A stretch of DNA of 64,000 nt. Origin: Chthoniobacterales bacterium. Lineage in GTDB: Bacteria; Verrucomicrobiota; Verrucomicrobiia; Chthoniobacterales; Terrimicrobiaceae. Positions within the stretch are counted from its first letter, which is position 1, and the number at the start of each line of letters is the position of its first letter. The notes beneath the pieces were generated by a model. The model made no database searches, had not been told where the DNA came from, and saw only the letters and a program-made list of their open reading frames with translations. A program made the position numbers and the translations under genes. Positions 27,808-37,464 of this stretch are shown here, in pieces. The stretch covers positions 1 to 64,000 of the forward strand of contig JACSRU010000150.1 of NCBI GenBank assembly GCA_014879575.1, read 5' to 3'.

Positions 27808-28604
27808 GGAAAAAAGGGGCGGGCATCAACAGTCTCCAACGTGCCCCGGCGGTAATACTCATGCTTCCATCGCGACTCCGGACTCCGCCCGGTCAGTCGG
27901 GAAAAAAATCGGCGCAGCAATCCGCCCATCCCTCCCCGGTAGGTTTCCATGATATTCTCGCGCACACCCATCCCGCCGACATCCCGGCTGCTACGCGGCA
28001 GGAAGCAGGTGTGCAGGCAGCGGAGCGGACTTTCCTCCCAATCGAGGGATTCCTGGAAGTTCCACTTTTTGTTGTCATCGAATCCGGATTGAAAGTGGAT
28101 GTGCCCCCCGTGCAGACGCTCGACCGTGTCCCCATCCCAGGCAGAGATGGCGGAAAAATTGTAGAGTTTCGTAACGCTCCGACTCGGAGGCGCCATGTAA
28201 CCGGTCGCCGAGGAACGGTCAGGGCGGAGTTCCGTGCAGTGGAGGACATTTCCCTTCATGCGCCAAATGTCCCGAAACTCCCCCGAGCGCAGTCTTTCCC
28301 GGAAGGCCAGGAGTTTGGCCGGATCATAGATCTCATCGCCATCCACGCCGAAGACCCAGGTGGGCGTGCCGATAAACGGCTTGAGAAGTTCCTGTGACTC
28401 CGAGGGATGTCTCAGGTGGTGAAGCTCAGCCTGCGGAATCTTGCGGGTGAGGTCTTCGAGAATCCGGGGGGTCGCATCGATGGACTGGTGATCGCAGAGA
28501 ATCAGCGCATCGCAAAAAGCAGCGATGTTGGCCACGGCCTGTCCGACAAAAAGGTCTTCGTTCCGCACAAGAACGATGCCGAGGATTTGGACGGATTCTT
28601 TCAT
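27804..28604 (-). CDS. Glycosyltransferase family 2-like
   Basis: A 266-residue protein with a reduced GT-A core: ILGIVLVRNEDLFVGQAVAN, ALILCDHQSIDATPRILEDL and WVFGVDGDEIYDPAKLL, the DGDE being the probable metal site. The second half is rich in Trp, His and Arg and lacks clear family motifs. It is coupled by ATGA overlap to the membrane protein gene upstream and the GT2 gene downstream. Confidence 0.8.
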   Translation of the reverse strand: MKESVQILGIVLVRNEDLFVGQAVANIAAFCDALILCDHQSIDATPRILEDLTRKIPQAELHHLRHPSESQELLKPFIGTPTWVFGVDGDEIYDPAKLLAFRERLRSGEFRDIWRMKGNVLHCTELRPDRSSATGYMAPPSRSVTKLYNFSAISAWDGDTVERLHGGHIHFQSGFDDNKKWNFQESLDWEESPLRCLHTCFLPRSSRDVGGMGVRENIMETYRGGMGGLLRRFFSRLTGRSPESRWKHEYYRRGTLETVDARPFFP

Positions 28605-30805
28605 TTGACGCCAGCGGACACAGGCAGAAGGACCGGCTCCAGAGTCCTCCAGTTGATCGCCAGAAGAAACTCCTCTGGCTGCGACATGAAGGCCCGGGCC
28701 TTTCCCGGGTCGGTCGCTTGAAAATCAGAAAGCCGATCAACAAATTGTTCGCGGGACAACACGCCCGCCGACGGAGTGCCATTCCCAGCAATCACGCACA
28801 TCGATCCGGGAAGAATTTCCTGCGCCGATGAGGAAATCGTGCTGCGAAATCCGACCGCCTTGAGCAACAGGGGAACGGGAAGAACGAGGAGAAGACATAT
28901 CGAGGCCACCCCCACGAAGCCGTGTGGAATAGCGGTTTCTGTGGGAGTGCAGACTTCCGGCCCCCCCCCAGAAGCGAACCGGGCGGCAAGCCAGCGCATT
29001 ACGGCAAGCAACATGGCAAAACCCGCCGATGCCAGAAAAATTTGGATCGGCAGGGTGGCCGCATAGGGCCGCTCACCGGCATCCCACGGAGGAGCGAACG
29101 GAATCGAAGCCAGAAGGCCTGCGGCCACGGGAACTATCCACCAGGCATCCCGGCGAAGGGGCGCCCACAGCGGACAGGCAAAAATCGCCAGAAAAAAGGC
29201 TGCCGTGCCAGCGGCTGCAAACCGCTTTTCCCTGCCAAACCGAAAAAGAAAGCCCTTTTCCCATGCCTCGCGGTAGGCCCGGACGATCCCGTGAATCAGG
29301 CAGGCGGGGTTTTCCTTGATCTGTCGGATGTTGTGCTCCATCACCAACGAGGTATCCCAGCCGAACTCGTCGGCACTGGTTTCCCACTTCGTATCATTCA
29401 ACAACCCGTGAAGCGTGAATGCAAAATTTCCGAAGGTTTTTCCTTCTCCGCGCGAGAGGGATTTCATGAGCAGGTCGTTCGCACCGAAACAGCCCGCGAT
29501 CAAAACCATCCCAAAAAGGACGGCCCCAAGCGAGACCGGCAGTCGCAGCCGGCCTGCGCGCGCCATCCACACCCGAACCCCGGCAGACAACACCAAAGCC
29601 GGAAGAACGAGCAACGCACCAGGCCTCGCCACCGAAGCGAGGCCAAGAAACACTATCGCCGCGAAGATCAACCGGATTTTTCCGGTATCAACGGACAGCA
29701 ATAAACATCCCAACCCCACCACGCCGAGCAGGAGTCCGACGTTTTCTGTCATTAAAAGCCCGCACCCGTGCGCGCGAAAATACAACCAGTAAAACAGGCA
29801 GTAAATTGCGGTGCCAGCGATTCCCACTCTTCGGACAACCAGCGGACAGGTGACGGCAAGCCCCAGCATTACCAGCGAGGAAACGAGCAGATTGGCAACG
29901 AGTATGTTCAGTCCTGTGACATTCAAAGCTACAGCGAAGAACGCCGGGTAGAGAAATCGTCCATTGAAGAGGATGTCCGTTGTCCCTCGTGTGGCAATTT
30001 CGGCCGCCTGCTGAAAGTGAAGTCGCGCATCGCTATACGGGATCATGCCGGCCACAAGGAACGAATCGTCGGAAGCGGCGTTGAGTCCATAGTAGAAGTA
30101 GCCGGCAAGGGCGGGCAACAGGGCCACCACCATCAGAGCGGTCTTTCCTGCCAGTGTTCTTTGCCCCGCGAGTCCCCCCATCGCCACAGCCCACAATGCC
30201 GGAGTCCACATCCCGAGAAAAAAATGGTCGGAAACCGATTCCCGGAACCCTAACAATCCGCCCATAAGCACGGCGGCTCCTCCGAGTGCGCCATACGCGA
30301 TCCCACGACTTTGCAGGAATCGGACAACTCCTGGCGGCCAGGGAGGGCGAAGGAGAGTCGCTGATCCCAGCACCGCAAGAAACCAGACCCCAAGGAGCAG
30401 CGACTCGCGGATAGACCACAGAGGCGCCCGGATCGTATAGACCCGGTCTGCGGTCGGCCCACCGTCCGATGTCGAGAAATGGAGGCTGGAGGCCCCCACA
30501 TGGTAGCGTCCCCTCCCCGCATTTTTGATCTCCTTTTCAGATGATCCGGGACGCGCCAGGGGAATGCCATTTTCGCAGATGATCGACGGCTCGGGGAAAA
30601 GCAGAACTCGTTTCCTCGTTCGTGCGCTCCCCGGCGGAAGTTCCGCCGAAAGTAAAAATCCCTCACCCGGCAGGAACCGGACAACTCCCGCATCTTTCGA
30701 AATCCCGAACGTCCCCGGGAACGATGCGAGCGCAGCACCCGTCAGCAGGATGACAGAGAGAATCACCCGGATGGGAAATGAACGCATGCCAGGCATGAGG
30801 CTCAC
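28601..30805 (-). CDS. Large polytopic membrane protein, GT39/GT-C-like
   Basis: About 734 residues. A signal-anchor-like N-terminus (about 12-30) is followed by an extracytoplasmic beta-rich region (about 35-125), then about twelve hydrophobic segments up to residue 640 and a short soluble tail. The layout resembles GT-C transferases or O-antigen polymerase-like proteins, but I see no decisive motif. The first codon is GTG 30805, overlapping the upstream stop (GTGTGA); ATGs at 30796 and 30787 are possible. It could be the missing polymerase or a lipid-linked sugar transferase; this cannot be decided from sequence alone. Confidence 0.7.
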   Translation of the reverse strand: MSLMPGMRSFPIRVILSVILLTGAALASFPGTFGISKDAGVVRFLPGEGFLLSAELPPGSARTRKRVLLFPEPSIICENGIPLARPGSSEKEIKNAGRGRYHVGASSLHFSTSDGGPTADRVYTIRAPLWSIRESLLLGVWFLAVLGSATLLRPPWPPGVVRFLQSRGIAYGALGGAAVLMGGLLGFRESVSDHFFLGMWTPALWAVAMGGLAGQRTLAGKTALMVVALLPALAGYFYYGLNAASDDSFLVAGMIPYSDARLHFQQAAEIATRGTTDILFNGRFLYPAFFAVALNVTGLNILVANLLVSSLVMLGLAVTCPLVVRRVGIAGTAIYCLFYWLYFRAHGCGLLMTENVGLLLGVVGLGCLLLSVDTGKIRLIFAAIVFLGLASVARPGALLVLPALVLSAGVRVWMARAGRLRLPVSLGAVLFGMVLIAGCFGANDLLMKSLSRGEGKTFGNFAFTLHGLLNDTKWETSADEFGWDTSLVMEHNIRQIKENPACLIHGIVRAYREAWEKGFLFRFGREKRFAAAGTAAFFLAIFACPLWAPLRRDAWWIVPVAAGLLASIPFAPPWDAGERPYAATLPIQIFLASAGFAMLLAVMRWLAARFASGGGPEVCTPTETAIPHGFVGVASICLLLVLPVPLLLKAVGFRSTISSSAQEILPGSMCVIAGNGTPSAGVLSREQFVDRLSDFQATDPGKARAFMSQPEEFLLAINWRTLEPVLLPVSAGVK

Positions 30806-32199
30806 ACGAACTTCAGCTTCTTTGCAGCGAACGCCACCATGCGGAACAGGAGGATTCCGTGGCGGAAGCGGCTGATGTTTGTGGACCCATAGGTTCTCTC
30901 CTTGTAGCGAACCGGAATATCACGGATTTTTAGATTCAGCTTGTCCGCCCCGAACAGGAGATCAAAGTCGCCAAACGGATCAAAGTCGCCAAAGTAGCTT
31001 CGGTTTTTGGCAATTGCCTCGTAGTTTTTCCGGCTCAGCACTTTTGTCCCGCAGAGCGTATCCTTGAGGCTCTGACCGAGCAGCCAGGAAAATAGGATGC
31101 CGAACAACTTGTTGGCACAGAGATTCAGGAACTGCATGGCTCCCTGTTCCATGGGGTAGATCAACCGACAGCCATTGGCGAACTCGCAACGTCCGTCGGC
31201 CAGGGCACGGTAAAATTTCGGGAGATCCTCCGGAGGCATTGTCAGATCCGCATCCAGGATCATGAGCAGATCACCCCGGGCCAGAGAAAATCCCAGCCGA
31301 ACCGCGTCTCCCTTCCCGCGCCCGGTTTGCTGCGCGATTTGGATCGTTTTGTCCGGATGAGCGGCTTGGATTTTTTTGATCTCCTCCCACGTATTGTCGG
31401 TCGAGTGGCCTTCGATGAAAATATATTCGATTTCCGGAGCAAAGGCGGGAATCCGCTCGATGGCGGTCGGAATATTTCCTGCCTCGTTCCTGGCGGGAAT
31501 AACAATCGAGACCGAGGGCGTTCCTGCCATTCTCTCCGATTTCTTCGCGACCAGGATATTGGTAAGGCAGAGGGATGGAACAAGTGGCGCAATCCACCGG
31601 TTGAGGAAGCCGGAAATCACCGGCACCTCGACGGGCAGAAGGATGCGTCCCCAGGATTTGATGGGTTCCCAGCCGGCAAGTTCGGAAAGATTCCTGACAT
31701 CTGCCGCAGACAGCCAATTCAAAGCCGGATGTTCCGCACGCAGCCCAAGCGCGGTAAGCAGGGAAAGTGCCGGACGCCAGAGCGTGTTGTAGGTCGTGAG
31801 AACCAAACGGGCTTCGGGACGCGCCAGTCTCCGGGCATTTTCCAACAGCGCCTGGGCATCCGCGCAATGGTTCAAAGTATCGGAAACCAGGAGGACATCG
31901 AACTCTGGCTTCAACTTCACCTCACAGGCATCGCCGTGGTGAATTTTGGCCTCGGGGCAGGTTTTTCTGGAGGCCAAGACTTGGCTTTCCGAAGCATCGA
32001 TTCCGGTCTTCGACCGGCCATGAAGCAACCGCAAAAGCTCCCCGCTTCCGCAGCCCATTTCGAGGAGGTCTGCGGCCTCGGGGATGATGAGATTCAAATA
32101 GTAAGCCAGCACCCGGCGATAGGCCAGAGCCCCAGGCTTGCTCCGGCAGGATTCGCCATTGGAAAGTTTCGCGCTATCGCGGGAGGAGAAGTTCAACAT
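30802..32199 (-). CDS. Fusion of class I SAM methyltransferase and family 2 glycosyltransferase
   Basis: A 465-residue two-domain protein. Residues about 40-215 are a class I methyltransferase (LLEMGCGSGELLRLL; KTGIDASESQVL; FDVLLVSDTLNHC). After a short linker, residues about 230-465 are a dolichol-phosphate-mannose-synthase-like GT2 (SVSIVIPARNEAGNIPTAIE; YIFIEGHSTDNTWEEI; LLMILDADLTMPPEDLPKFY; TYGSTNISRFRHG). The GT2 part lacks C-terminal membrane helices. The DFD-x2-FGDFD doubling near residue 410 comes from an 18-base tandem in the DNA but probably belongs to the family. The start ATG 32199 is chosen because the frame further upstream has no homology. Confidence 0.85.
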   Translation of the reverse strand: MLNFSSRDSAKLSNGESCRSKPGALAYRRVLAYYLNLIIPEAADLLEMGCGSGELLRLLHGRSKTGIDASESQVLASRKTCPEAKIHHGDACEVKLKPEFDVLLVSDTLNHCADAQALLENARRLARPEARLVLTTYNTLWRPALSLLTALGLRAEHPALNWLSAADVRNLSELAGWEPIKSWGRILLPVEVPVISGFLNRWIAPLVPSLCLTNILVAKKSERMAGTPSVSIVIPARNEAGNIPTAIERIPAFAPEIEYIFIEGHSTDNTWEEIKKIQAAHPDKTIQIAQQTGRGKGDAVRLGFSLARGDLLMILDADLTMPPEDLPKFYRALADGRCEFANGCRLIYPMEQGAMQFLNLCANKLFGILFSWLLGQSLKDTLCGTKVLSRKNYEAIAKNRSYFGDFDPFGDFDLLFGADKLNLKIRDIPVRYKERTYGSTNISRFRHGILLFRMVAFAAKKLKFV

Positions 32200-32242
32200 T
32201 TTAATGAATTGCCACTGAAACAACCGAACACTTCCTCGTGCG

Positions 32243-33157
32243 TCACATCCCCCTCTTCGCTGCGGATGACTCCGGCATCGCATCCAGGATGCGGTCCCTG
32301 AGGATGGGATTGTTCCGGCGGAGATGGTTCATAAAATATTTATTCAGTCCTCCCTTGGCCATGATGCCGGAGTAGAACATCGGATACGGGCCATTGCAAA
32401 AAACGTCATCGAAGGGCACATGTCGAAGAAATAACCGTCCGACCCGGCGGGCGGGAATCAAAGGATAGAGGGCCATGAGCTTGTGGAAGACAAGCCGATC
32501 GAGGGCGGCCCAGACCTCGCGGAGCGGCGTGCGGGGGCGCAGGGCCATTTGCGAAGCACGGATCTGGTAGCATCCCTCCCGGGTGCCCTGTGGCAAATCG
32601 GCATCGGGCCGGGCACAGGCTTTTTCAAAGTGCCAGGCGGAACCGTTTTTCTCCGGATTCCGAAGCGCAATCCGACAGCATATTTCCAGGGTTTCCAAAT
32701 CCCAAAGTGCGGGATGAAGATGGAAGCGCGGATCATGGACGCCGGTGAGGTGCTTGAGTTGGTGGTGCCCGACGACCGGACTCCGTGAAGTGTAGCGCCG
32801 GTTGTCCCATCCCATGAGGCTGATATACGAAGCCGGGAGCGACTCCATGAGTGCGGGCAGTGTGGTATTCAGGTGTTCCTCGTGACAGGGGGCGAGCGGA
32901 AGATGTTCCTCGAGGATCAGATAGACCCGCCCGAAGCCCTCGGCCTTCATTTTTTTCACCCCACCCAGGAGCACCTGAGTCCAGTTGGATCGGTCGGTCG
33001 TGGACTCAAGCGGAAAGGCCGGGAGGGCACTTGTATCCGCCAATCCGCAAAATCGGATCTCCGGATGCGACGGCCACTGCACCCGAATTCCCTCCAGGAG
33101 AATCGGCGCCATCCACTCGTAATCCCGCCACACGGGCACAAGGATGCCCAACTTCAT
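32243..33157 (-). CDS. Uncharacterised protein of the glycan locus, possible GT-A glycosyltransferase
   Basis: A 304-residue soluble protein with no family I can name. The N-terminus MKLGILVPVWRDYEWMAPIL and the acidic YLILEEHLPLAPCHEEHL suggest a nucleotide-sugar-binding GT-A-like fold, with the EE pair in place of DXD. The segment SYISLMGWDNRRYTSRSP follows. ATGA overlap with the GT2 gene upstream ties it to the glycan operon. Confidence 0.65.
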   Translation of the reverse strand: MKLGILVPVWRDYEWMAPILLEGIRVQWPSHPEIRFCGLADTSALPAFPLESTTDRSNWTQVLLGGVKKMKAEGFGRVYLILEEHLPLAPCHEEHLNTTLPALMESLPASYISLMGWDNRRYTSRSPVVGHHQLKHLTGVHDPRFHLHPALWDLETLEICCRIALRNPEKNGSAWHFEKACARPDADLPQGTREGCYQIRASQMALRPRTPLREVWAALDRLVFHKLMALYPLIPARRVGRLFLRHVPFDDVFCNGPYPMFYSGIMAKGGLNKYFMNHLRRNNPILRDRILDAMPESSAAKRGM

Positions 33158-34098
33158 GACTTTGGTGTCTCCAGCCAGCGGGAATAGACAACCGGAGAGT
33201 TGGCCGTCCGGCGGGCACCGGTGAGCCGGAGGATGTGCGCCGTGAGCCAGGCTCTCCAATACCATGGCGTGCGCACCTGCATTTCCCGCGCCTGCGCGAG
33301 CATCGGTTCCAGAATCCCCCAGGCTTTTTCATGGTGGATCCGCTTCAGGGCATGATCCACCATGTCCGCCGGAGTGGTCGCAAGAAACCCGGTATCGATG
33401 CGCATCTTCCCGCACCAGAGCAAAAATTTCCGCTGCAACTGGAGGCGATACCAGATGCTGCCCTCGCTGTTCTGGCCGAGGGAATGCGGCGAACACGACT
33501 TGTCGAGCACGAGGGCGTCGCAATGCGCAAACGCCGTGGTCACCCCGCAACGCAACCAGTATTCGGCATCCTCGACCTGCCGAAAATTTTCGTCGAAGCC
33601 CCCCACTTTGGAATTGAGTGAACGCCGGATCAATGCCGCGCCGGCTGTCGGGATCGGAGTCCACCAAAAGTGGGCCTTCGCCGGGTGGGGAGGATCACCC
33701 ACCGCGTAGGGCAACCCATGCAACCGGGCCTCGACCGCTTCGTGGCGACGCTGGAGAACAAACCCATAAATCACACCCGCCGACGTTGTTTCCGCCAGAC
33801 GCGCCAGTGCGGCGAGCGCGCCGGGAACCAGTGTGTCGTCAGCATCCAGAAAGAGCATCCACTCGCCGGAGGTGTGCTCCACCCCGGTATTTCGGGCGGC
33901 GGAAAGTCCGCCGTTCTCGCGACGAACAGATCGGACGTTTTCGGGGAATGTCGCACAAAGCCCGGCGGTTCCGTCCGTGCTGCCATCATCCACAATAAGA
34001 ATCTCATCCGCCGGACGGGACTGGCTGCACACGCTTGCGACGGCGTCCGACAGCCATTTTGCCGCGTTGTAGGCAGGAATAATGACGCTGATCCTCAT
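33154..34098 (-). CDS. Glycosyltransferase family 2
   Basis: A 314-residue GT-A enzyme: RISVIIPAYNAAKWLSDAVA, EILIVDDGSTDGTAGLC, GGLSAARNTGVEHTSGEWML and FLDADDTLVPGALAAL (DXD). The start ATG 34098 overlaps the upstream stop by 4 bases; the frame upstream is a shadow of the neighbouring gene. Confidence 0.92.
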   Translation of the reverse strand: MRISVIIPAYNAAKWLSDAVASVCSQSRPADEILIVDDGSTDGTAGLCATFPENVRSVRRENGGLSAARNTGVEHTSGEWMLFLDADDTLVPGALAALARLAETTSAGVIYGFVLQRRHEAVEARLHGLPYAVGDPPHPAKAHFWWTPIPTAGAALIRRSLNSKVGGFDENFRQVEDAEYWLRCGVTTAFAHCDALVLDKSCSPHSLGQNSEGSIWYRLQLQRKFLLWCGKMRIDTGFLATTPADMVDHALKRIHHEKAWGILEPMLAQAREMQVRTPWYWRAWLTAHILRLTGARRTANSPVVYSRWLETPKS

Positions 34099-35096
34099 CG
34101 TTTCACGCCTCCCGTGAGGCTCACAAATTTTTCGTAGGAATCCGGGCGGGTTAAGAATCCGCATTCCTCCAACTGGGAGCCCCCCGAAAACTTCACAGAA
34201 TTTTGATCGCGGAACCGCAGTCCGGTTTCCGCCCGGTCCAGCGTTTCTGCGTAGGCGCGATATTCGACCGCCCCGCCCCAGTGTTGACCGCGGACCACCT
34301 CCTCGCGCACATGGAGCGCGAAGTCCTGCAGGTATTTGAAGTGGCACAAAACGGCACGGAGTTCCGAGAACCGGCCCGCCTCAAGGTAATGCTGCCCATC
34401 CGTGAGGAATATCCCGGCACCCTGGCGAAACAACGGGAATTTCGAGCAACAAGCGGTCACTCCGAACACCCGCTTGCGAGTCCCCCCCTCGAATCGAAAA
34501 TCCAGACCGGCATCACGGGAAAAATGGCGCGGTGCCTTCTCAAGGGAAGAGAGCGGATCGTGGAACCACTCCATTTCAAAGTAATCGCTTCCCGTAACAT
34601 AATTGACATCCGAGACGGCACCCTCGGGATACAAATCCAGGAGAATGGCATGGAGGGCATTGCAGCCGGTTTGCTGGAGGTATCGGCAGAGTTCGGGCAG
34701 CATCACGCGGTCGGAATCGGCATACACCAACAACTCGTCGGCGTCCACCACGACACACCAGCGGGCCTTCCCGTGCTTTCTGAGCAGAAAGTCGAACCAG
34801 GATTCCTTCCCCAAAAAATGGCTGTCCGTGCCGTAGAGGCAGACATCCCTCTGCTGCCGCAAAAAATCGGGCGTCCCGTCGGTGGAATTGTTATCCACCA
34901 TCACAAAACCAGCGGCTCCAAGCGTCCGATAATGCGCGAGGAAGCGCGGCAGGCGCAGCATTTCGTTGCGCACCACGGAAAATACGAGGGGCCCCCCGGG
35001 GCAGCCGACACCGCGGGAAAGAAGCCGGAGATCCGCCCCGGCTTTTTGCCGGGCCAGCCAGCGTTTCCAGAGTGTCCTCAAACGTTTAATGTCCAC
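34095..35096 (-). CDS. Glycosyltransferase family 2 (Glyco_tranf_2_4/GT92-like)
   Basis: A 333-residue enzyme of the group with VFSVVRNEMLRLPRFLAHYR, GFVMVDNNSTDGTPDFL and RWCVVVDADELLVY, the DADE being the metal site. It starts at GTG 35096, with AGGGGG a few bases upstream and an 11-base overlap with the preceding gene; the frame extends to 35279 without homology. The C-terminal half contains several cysteines and aromatic residues typical of the group. Confidence 0.85.
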   Translation of the reverse strand: MDIKRLRTLWKRWLARQKAGADLRLLSRGVGCPGGPLVFSVVRNEMLRLPRFLAHYRTLGAAGFVMVDNNSTDGTPDFLRQQRDVCLYGTDSHFLGKESWFDFLLRKHGKARWCVVVDADELLVYADSDRVMLPELCRYLQQTGCNALHAILLDLYPEGAVSDVNYVTGSDYFEMEWFHDPLSSLEKAPRHFSRDAGLDFRFEGGTRKRVFGVTACCSKFPLFRQGAGIFLTDGQHYLEAGRFSELRAVLCHFKYLQDFALHVREEVVRGQHWGGAVEYRAYAETLDRAETGLRFRDQNSVKFSGGSQLEECGFLTRPDSYEKFVSLTGGVKR

Positions 35097-36297
35097 CTTG
35101 CGCCCCCTTTTGAAAAAGTCCGACCAAGGCGGTGAGAAAGCCCTCCCGGTGAAATTCGTCAAATGCTTGCTGGCGCAGACGTCCGGCCTCGGCGGCTTTT
35201 TGAGCGAAAGTTTCCGGAAGCGACTGGAGACAGGCAACAAGCGAGGCGGCATCCCTTTCCTGCACAAGCCAGCCCCCACCCTCGCGGCGGACCCGATCCC
35301 CCGCCCAGCTCTTCTCGGTTGCGATCACCGGCTTTCCCGCCACGCGGGCCTCGCAGAAAATCCCGCTGGTGCGCCGCTCGTAGAGATCGAGGTGATACGG
35401 CAGGAGCACAACGTCTGCACGGTTCAGGTGCTCGACATACTCGCGATCCTCCAGCGGACGGTCAATCGCTTCGACCCCCGAGGGGAGTCCCTTGCGGAGG
35501 ACTTCCGCGCAGACCGGATCGGGATCGTGGTGCTGAACCATGAAGTGAAAATCATCGCGGGCACCGGACCGGCTGACGGTACGAATGGCGGACACGATTT
35601 CCGCAAAACCCTTTTCGCGGCGGGCATTCCCGGGGGCGAAGAGGACATGGGGTTTTCCCGTTTTCCCGGGCGGCTGCCGGGGAAAGTCGTAGGAGAGGAT
35701 ATGCGGAAGGTAATGGACTTGCCGTCCGAGATTTTCCTCGAACGGCCCGATCAACTTTTCGCTATCCGTCACAAAGAGAACCCGCTCACGAATCCCCCGT
35801 GCGAGCCGACCGGAAGCCGCCGCGATCCCGGGAGCCGCAAAGCGTTCCGGACGGTAGCCGAGCTGCAGGATGAGGACCGGGGGAGACGGTTGGGCGGACA
35901 TCCAACGCAGCCATTGCAGAAAGTGTCGGGGTGCCAGCATCTGGGCGAAAACGGCATCGGAGTCACCCACTCCTGAGAATTTGCGCAGATCCCGCCCGAA
36001 CTGCCAATCGCACCACATCTCGAGGAGGCGGAGGAGGCGGTGATTGCGCGCAATCCCTGCGGGGGGAGCCGCACGGAAATCCGTGTGGAAAAGTTTCCGG
36101 CAGGCCACCCCGGGAGCCAGCGAAAGATCAAACGCCCGGTGGGTCACCAGGCAGGGTGAGATTTCCCGACGCGCTGCGGCATCCGCCAGCGCCATGTTGT
36201 AACCAAGATGATGACCGACCACATTTCGCAGCAGGTGGTCGGCCAGAAACAGACGTGCGGGCTTTGCGGGCTTTGCGGGCTTCAACAGATCGGTCAT
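35086..36297 (-). CDS. Glycosyltransferase, GT4-like
   Basis: A 403-residue GT-B-type protein: LADHLLRNVVGHHLGYNMAL near the start, HVLFAPGNARREKGFAEIVS at the beginning of the donor domain, and RADVVLLPYHLDLYERRTSG with FCEARVAGKPVIAT near the end. The N-terminus has a KPAKPAKPA repeat (residues 6-14) produced by a 9-base tandem in the DNA. The ATG at 36297 overlaps the upstream stop by 4 bases. Confidence 0.78.
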   Translation of the reverse strand: MTDLLKPAKPAKPARLFLADHLLRNVVGHHLGYNMALADAAARREISPCLVTHRAFDLSLAPGVACRKLFHTDFRAAPPAGIARNHRLLRLLEMWCDWQFGRDLRKFSGVGDSDAVFAQMLAPRHFLQWLRWMSAQPSPPVLILQLGYRPERFAAPGIAAASGRLARGIRERVLFVTDSEKLIGPFEENLGRQVHYLPHILSYDFPRQPPGKTGKPHVLFAPGNARREKGFAEIVSAIRTVSRSGARDDFHFMVQHHDPDPVCAEVLRKGLPSGVEAIDRPLEDREYVEHLNRADVVLLPYHLDLYERRTSGIFCEARVAGKPVIATEKSWAGDRVRREGGGWLVQERDAASLVACLQSLPETFAQKAAEAGRLRQQAFDEFHREGFLTALVGLFQKGAQGGH

Positions 36298-37439
36298 TCG
36301 AGAGGCAGGTCCAGAAACCGGGCGACATCCGGCCATCGTGCCTGCAGGCTGTGGCTTGTCCGGCTGATCTCCAGCGCCCGGTTGCTCATCAGTTCCAGGC
36401 GACCCGGCTGCGAGTAAATCCCGACAAGTTCCCGCGCCATGGCGTCGGGGGTGGGCTCCGAAACAATCACCCCATTATAGTGTTGCTGGATCAGTTCCCA
36501 CGGGCCGTTGATGTCAAAGCACACGGGCACCGTGCCGCAAGCCATGGCCTCCTGGGGTGACATGGGCCCCCCCTCGCCCCAGAACGGACTTTTTCCCAGA
36601 TTCAATGCCACGAAAACTCCGCATTGCTGCATCTGGGAAAGAATCTCTTTTTCGACCCCGGCAAGCTGGACAAATTCCAAATCGAGACCGGCGGCCACAG
36701 TTTTTTCGCGCATCTGTCGCACGTAATCCGCCCCATGTTCCCCCTCATCAAAATACCCCACGCGCTTTGGGATGCGACGCGCCGGATCCGGCGTCCAATG
36801 TTCCTCGTCAATCAGTTGACGCAACAACAATGCCGGGGTCTCGAAAACCGCGCGATGAAACGATTGAACGGCCCGGTTGACACCGGCCGTCCGCACGATT
36901 TTTCCCCGCGCCACAGACCGGGCAAGATCGGGAAAATGGCTGCGCGAGGACGCGGACAGTTCGTGATCCCAAAAATAGAATGCGGAACACTCGTCAATAA
37001 AAGGTTTCGCCTTCATCCAGGAGGTCACGCACCGCACATCCGGTGCGGACATTTTTTTTGCGCGGAACTCCTCCAACGAGAGAAAAGGCGCATGTTCGAT
37101 AAGCCAGTCCGAATGCCCTCCCCCCAGGCTCACCATGTAGGCCTCATATCCTCGCCGACGCAGCAGCAGGACCAGGTTGTTCAGCAGCTTCTCCCCGCCG
37201 CAAAACCGGTGACTTCCTTTCGTCGTGTCGTCGGTCGCGTAGGAGGCGAAGATTATCGGCCGACTTCCACCTCCTGAGATGCGGGAGGCTGTCTTTCCGG
37301 CGAGGGTCCGCCTGCGAAGCGTGGCGGGCACGAACGGTCGCAGGACATCGTTGGTCAGGTCCAGGCGCAGGCTCGACAGGAAGCAACGAAACGCCACCCT
37401 CAATCGCGCCCAATGAATCGTTGTCTGCTTGAAGGTCAT
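36294..37439 (-). CDS. Glycosyltransferase, GT4-like
   Basis: A 381-residue GT-B-type enzyme. The first domain has FASYATDDTTKGSHRFCGGE; the second has KRVGYFDEGEHGADYVRQMR, QQCGVFVALNLGKSPFWGEG and PMSPQEAMACGTVPVCFDIN with the donor-site glutamate. I start it at ATG 37439; the frame upstream to 37562 lies in the 3' end of the neighbouring PIN-domain gene. The 25 bases between the two genes are AT-rich. Confidence 0.83.
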   Translation of the reverse strand: MTFKQTTIHWARLRVAFRCFLSSLRLDLTNDVLRPFVPATLRRRTLAGKTASRISGGGSRPIIFASYATDDTTKGSHRFCGGEKLLNNLVLLLRRRGYEAYMVSLGGGHSDWLIEHAPFLSLEEFRAKKMSAPDVRCVTSWMKAKPFIDECSAFYFWDHELSASSRSHFPDLARSVARGKIVRTAGVNRAVQSFHRAVFETPALLLRQLIDEEHWTPDPARRIPKRVGYFDEGEHGADYVRQMREKTVAAGLDLEFVQLAGVEKEILSQMQQCGVFVALNLGKSPFWGEGGPMSPQEAMACGTVPVCFDINGPWELIQQHYNGVIVSEPTPDAMARELVGIYSQPGRLELMSNRALEISRTSHSLQARWPDVARFLDLPLE

Positions 37440-37464
37440 GCGACTCGCGGCTTTTGTAAAAATC

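Noticed and set aside
30961-31000. 18-base tandem repeat in the GT2 domain (GATCAAAGTCGCCAAA twice)
   Set aside because: It encodes a doubled FGDFD motif that appears to belong to this glycosyltransferase group, so it is probably not a recent slippage event.
36255-36282. 9-base tandem repeat encoding KPAKPAKPA as a phase-variation switch
   Set aside because: The unit is a multiple of three, so gain or loss of copies would not shift the frame.
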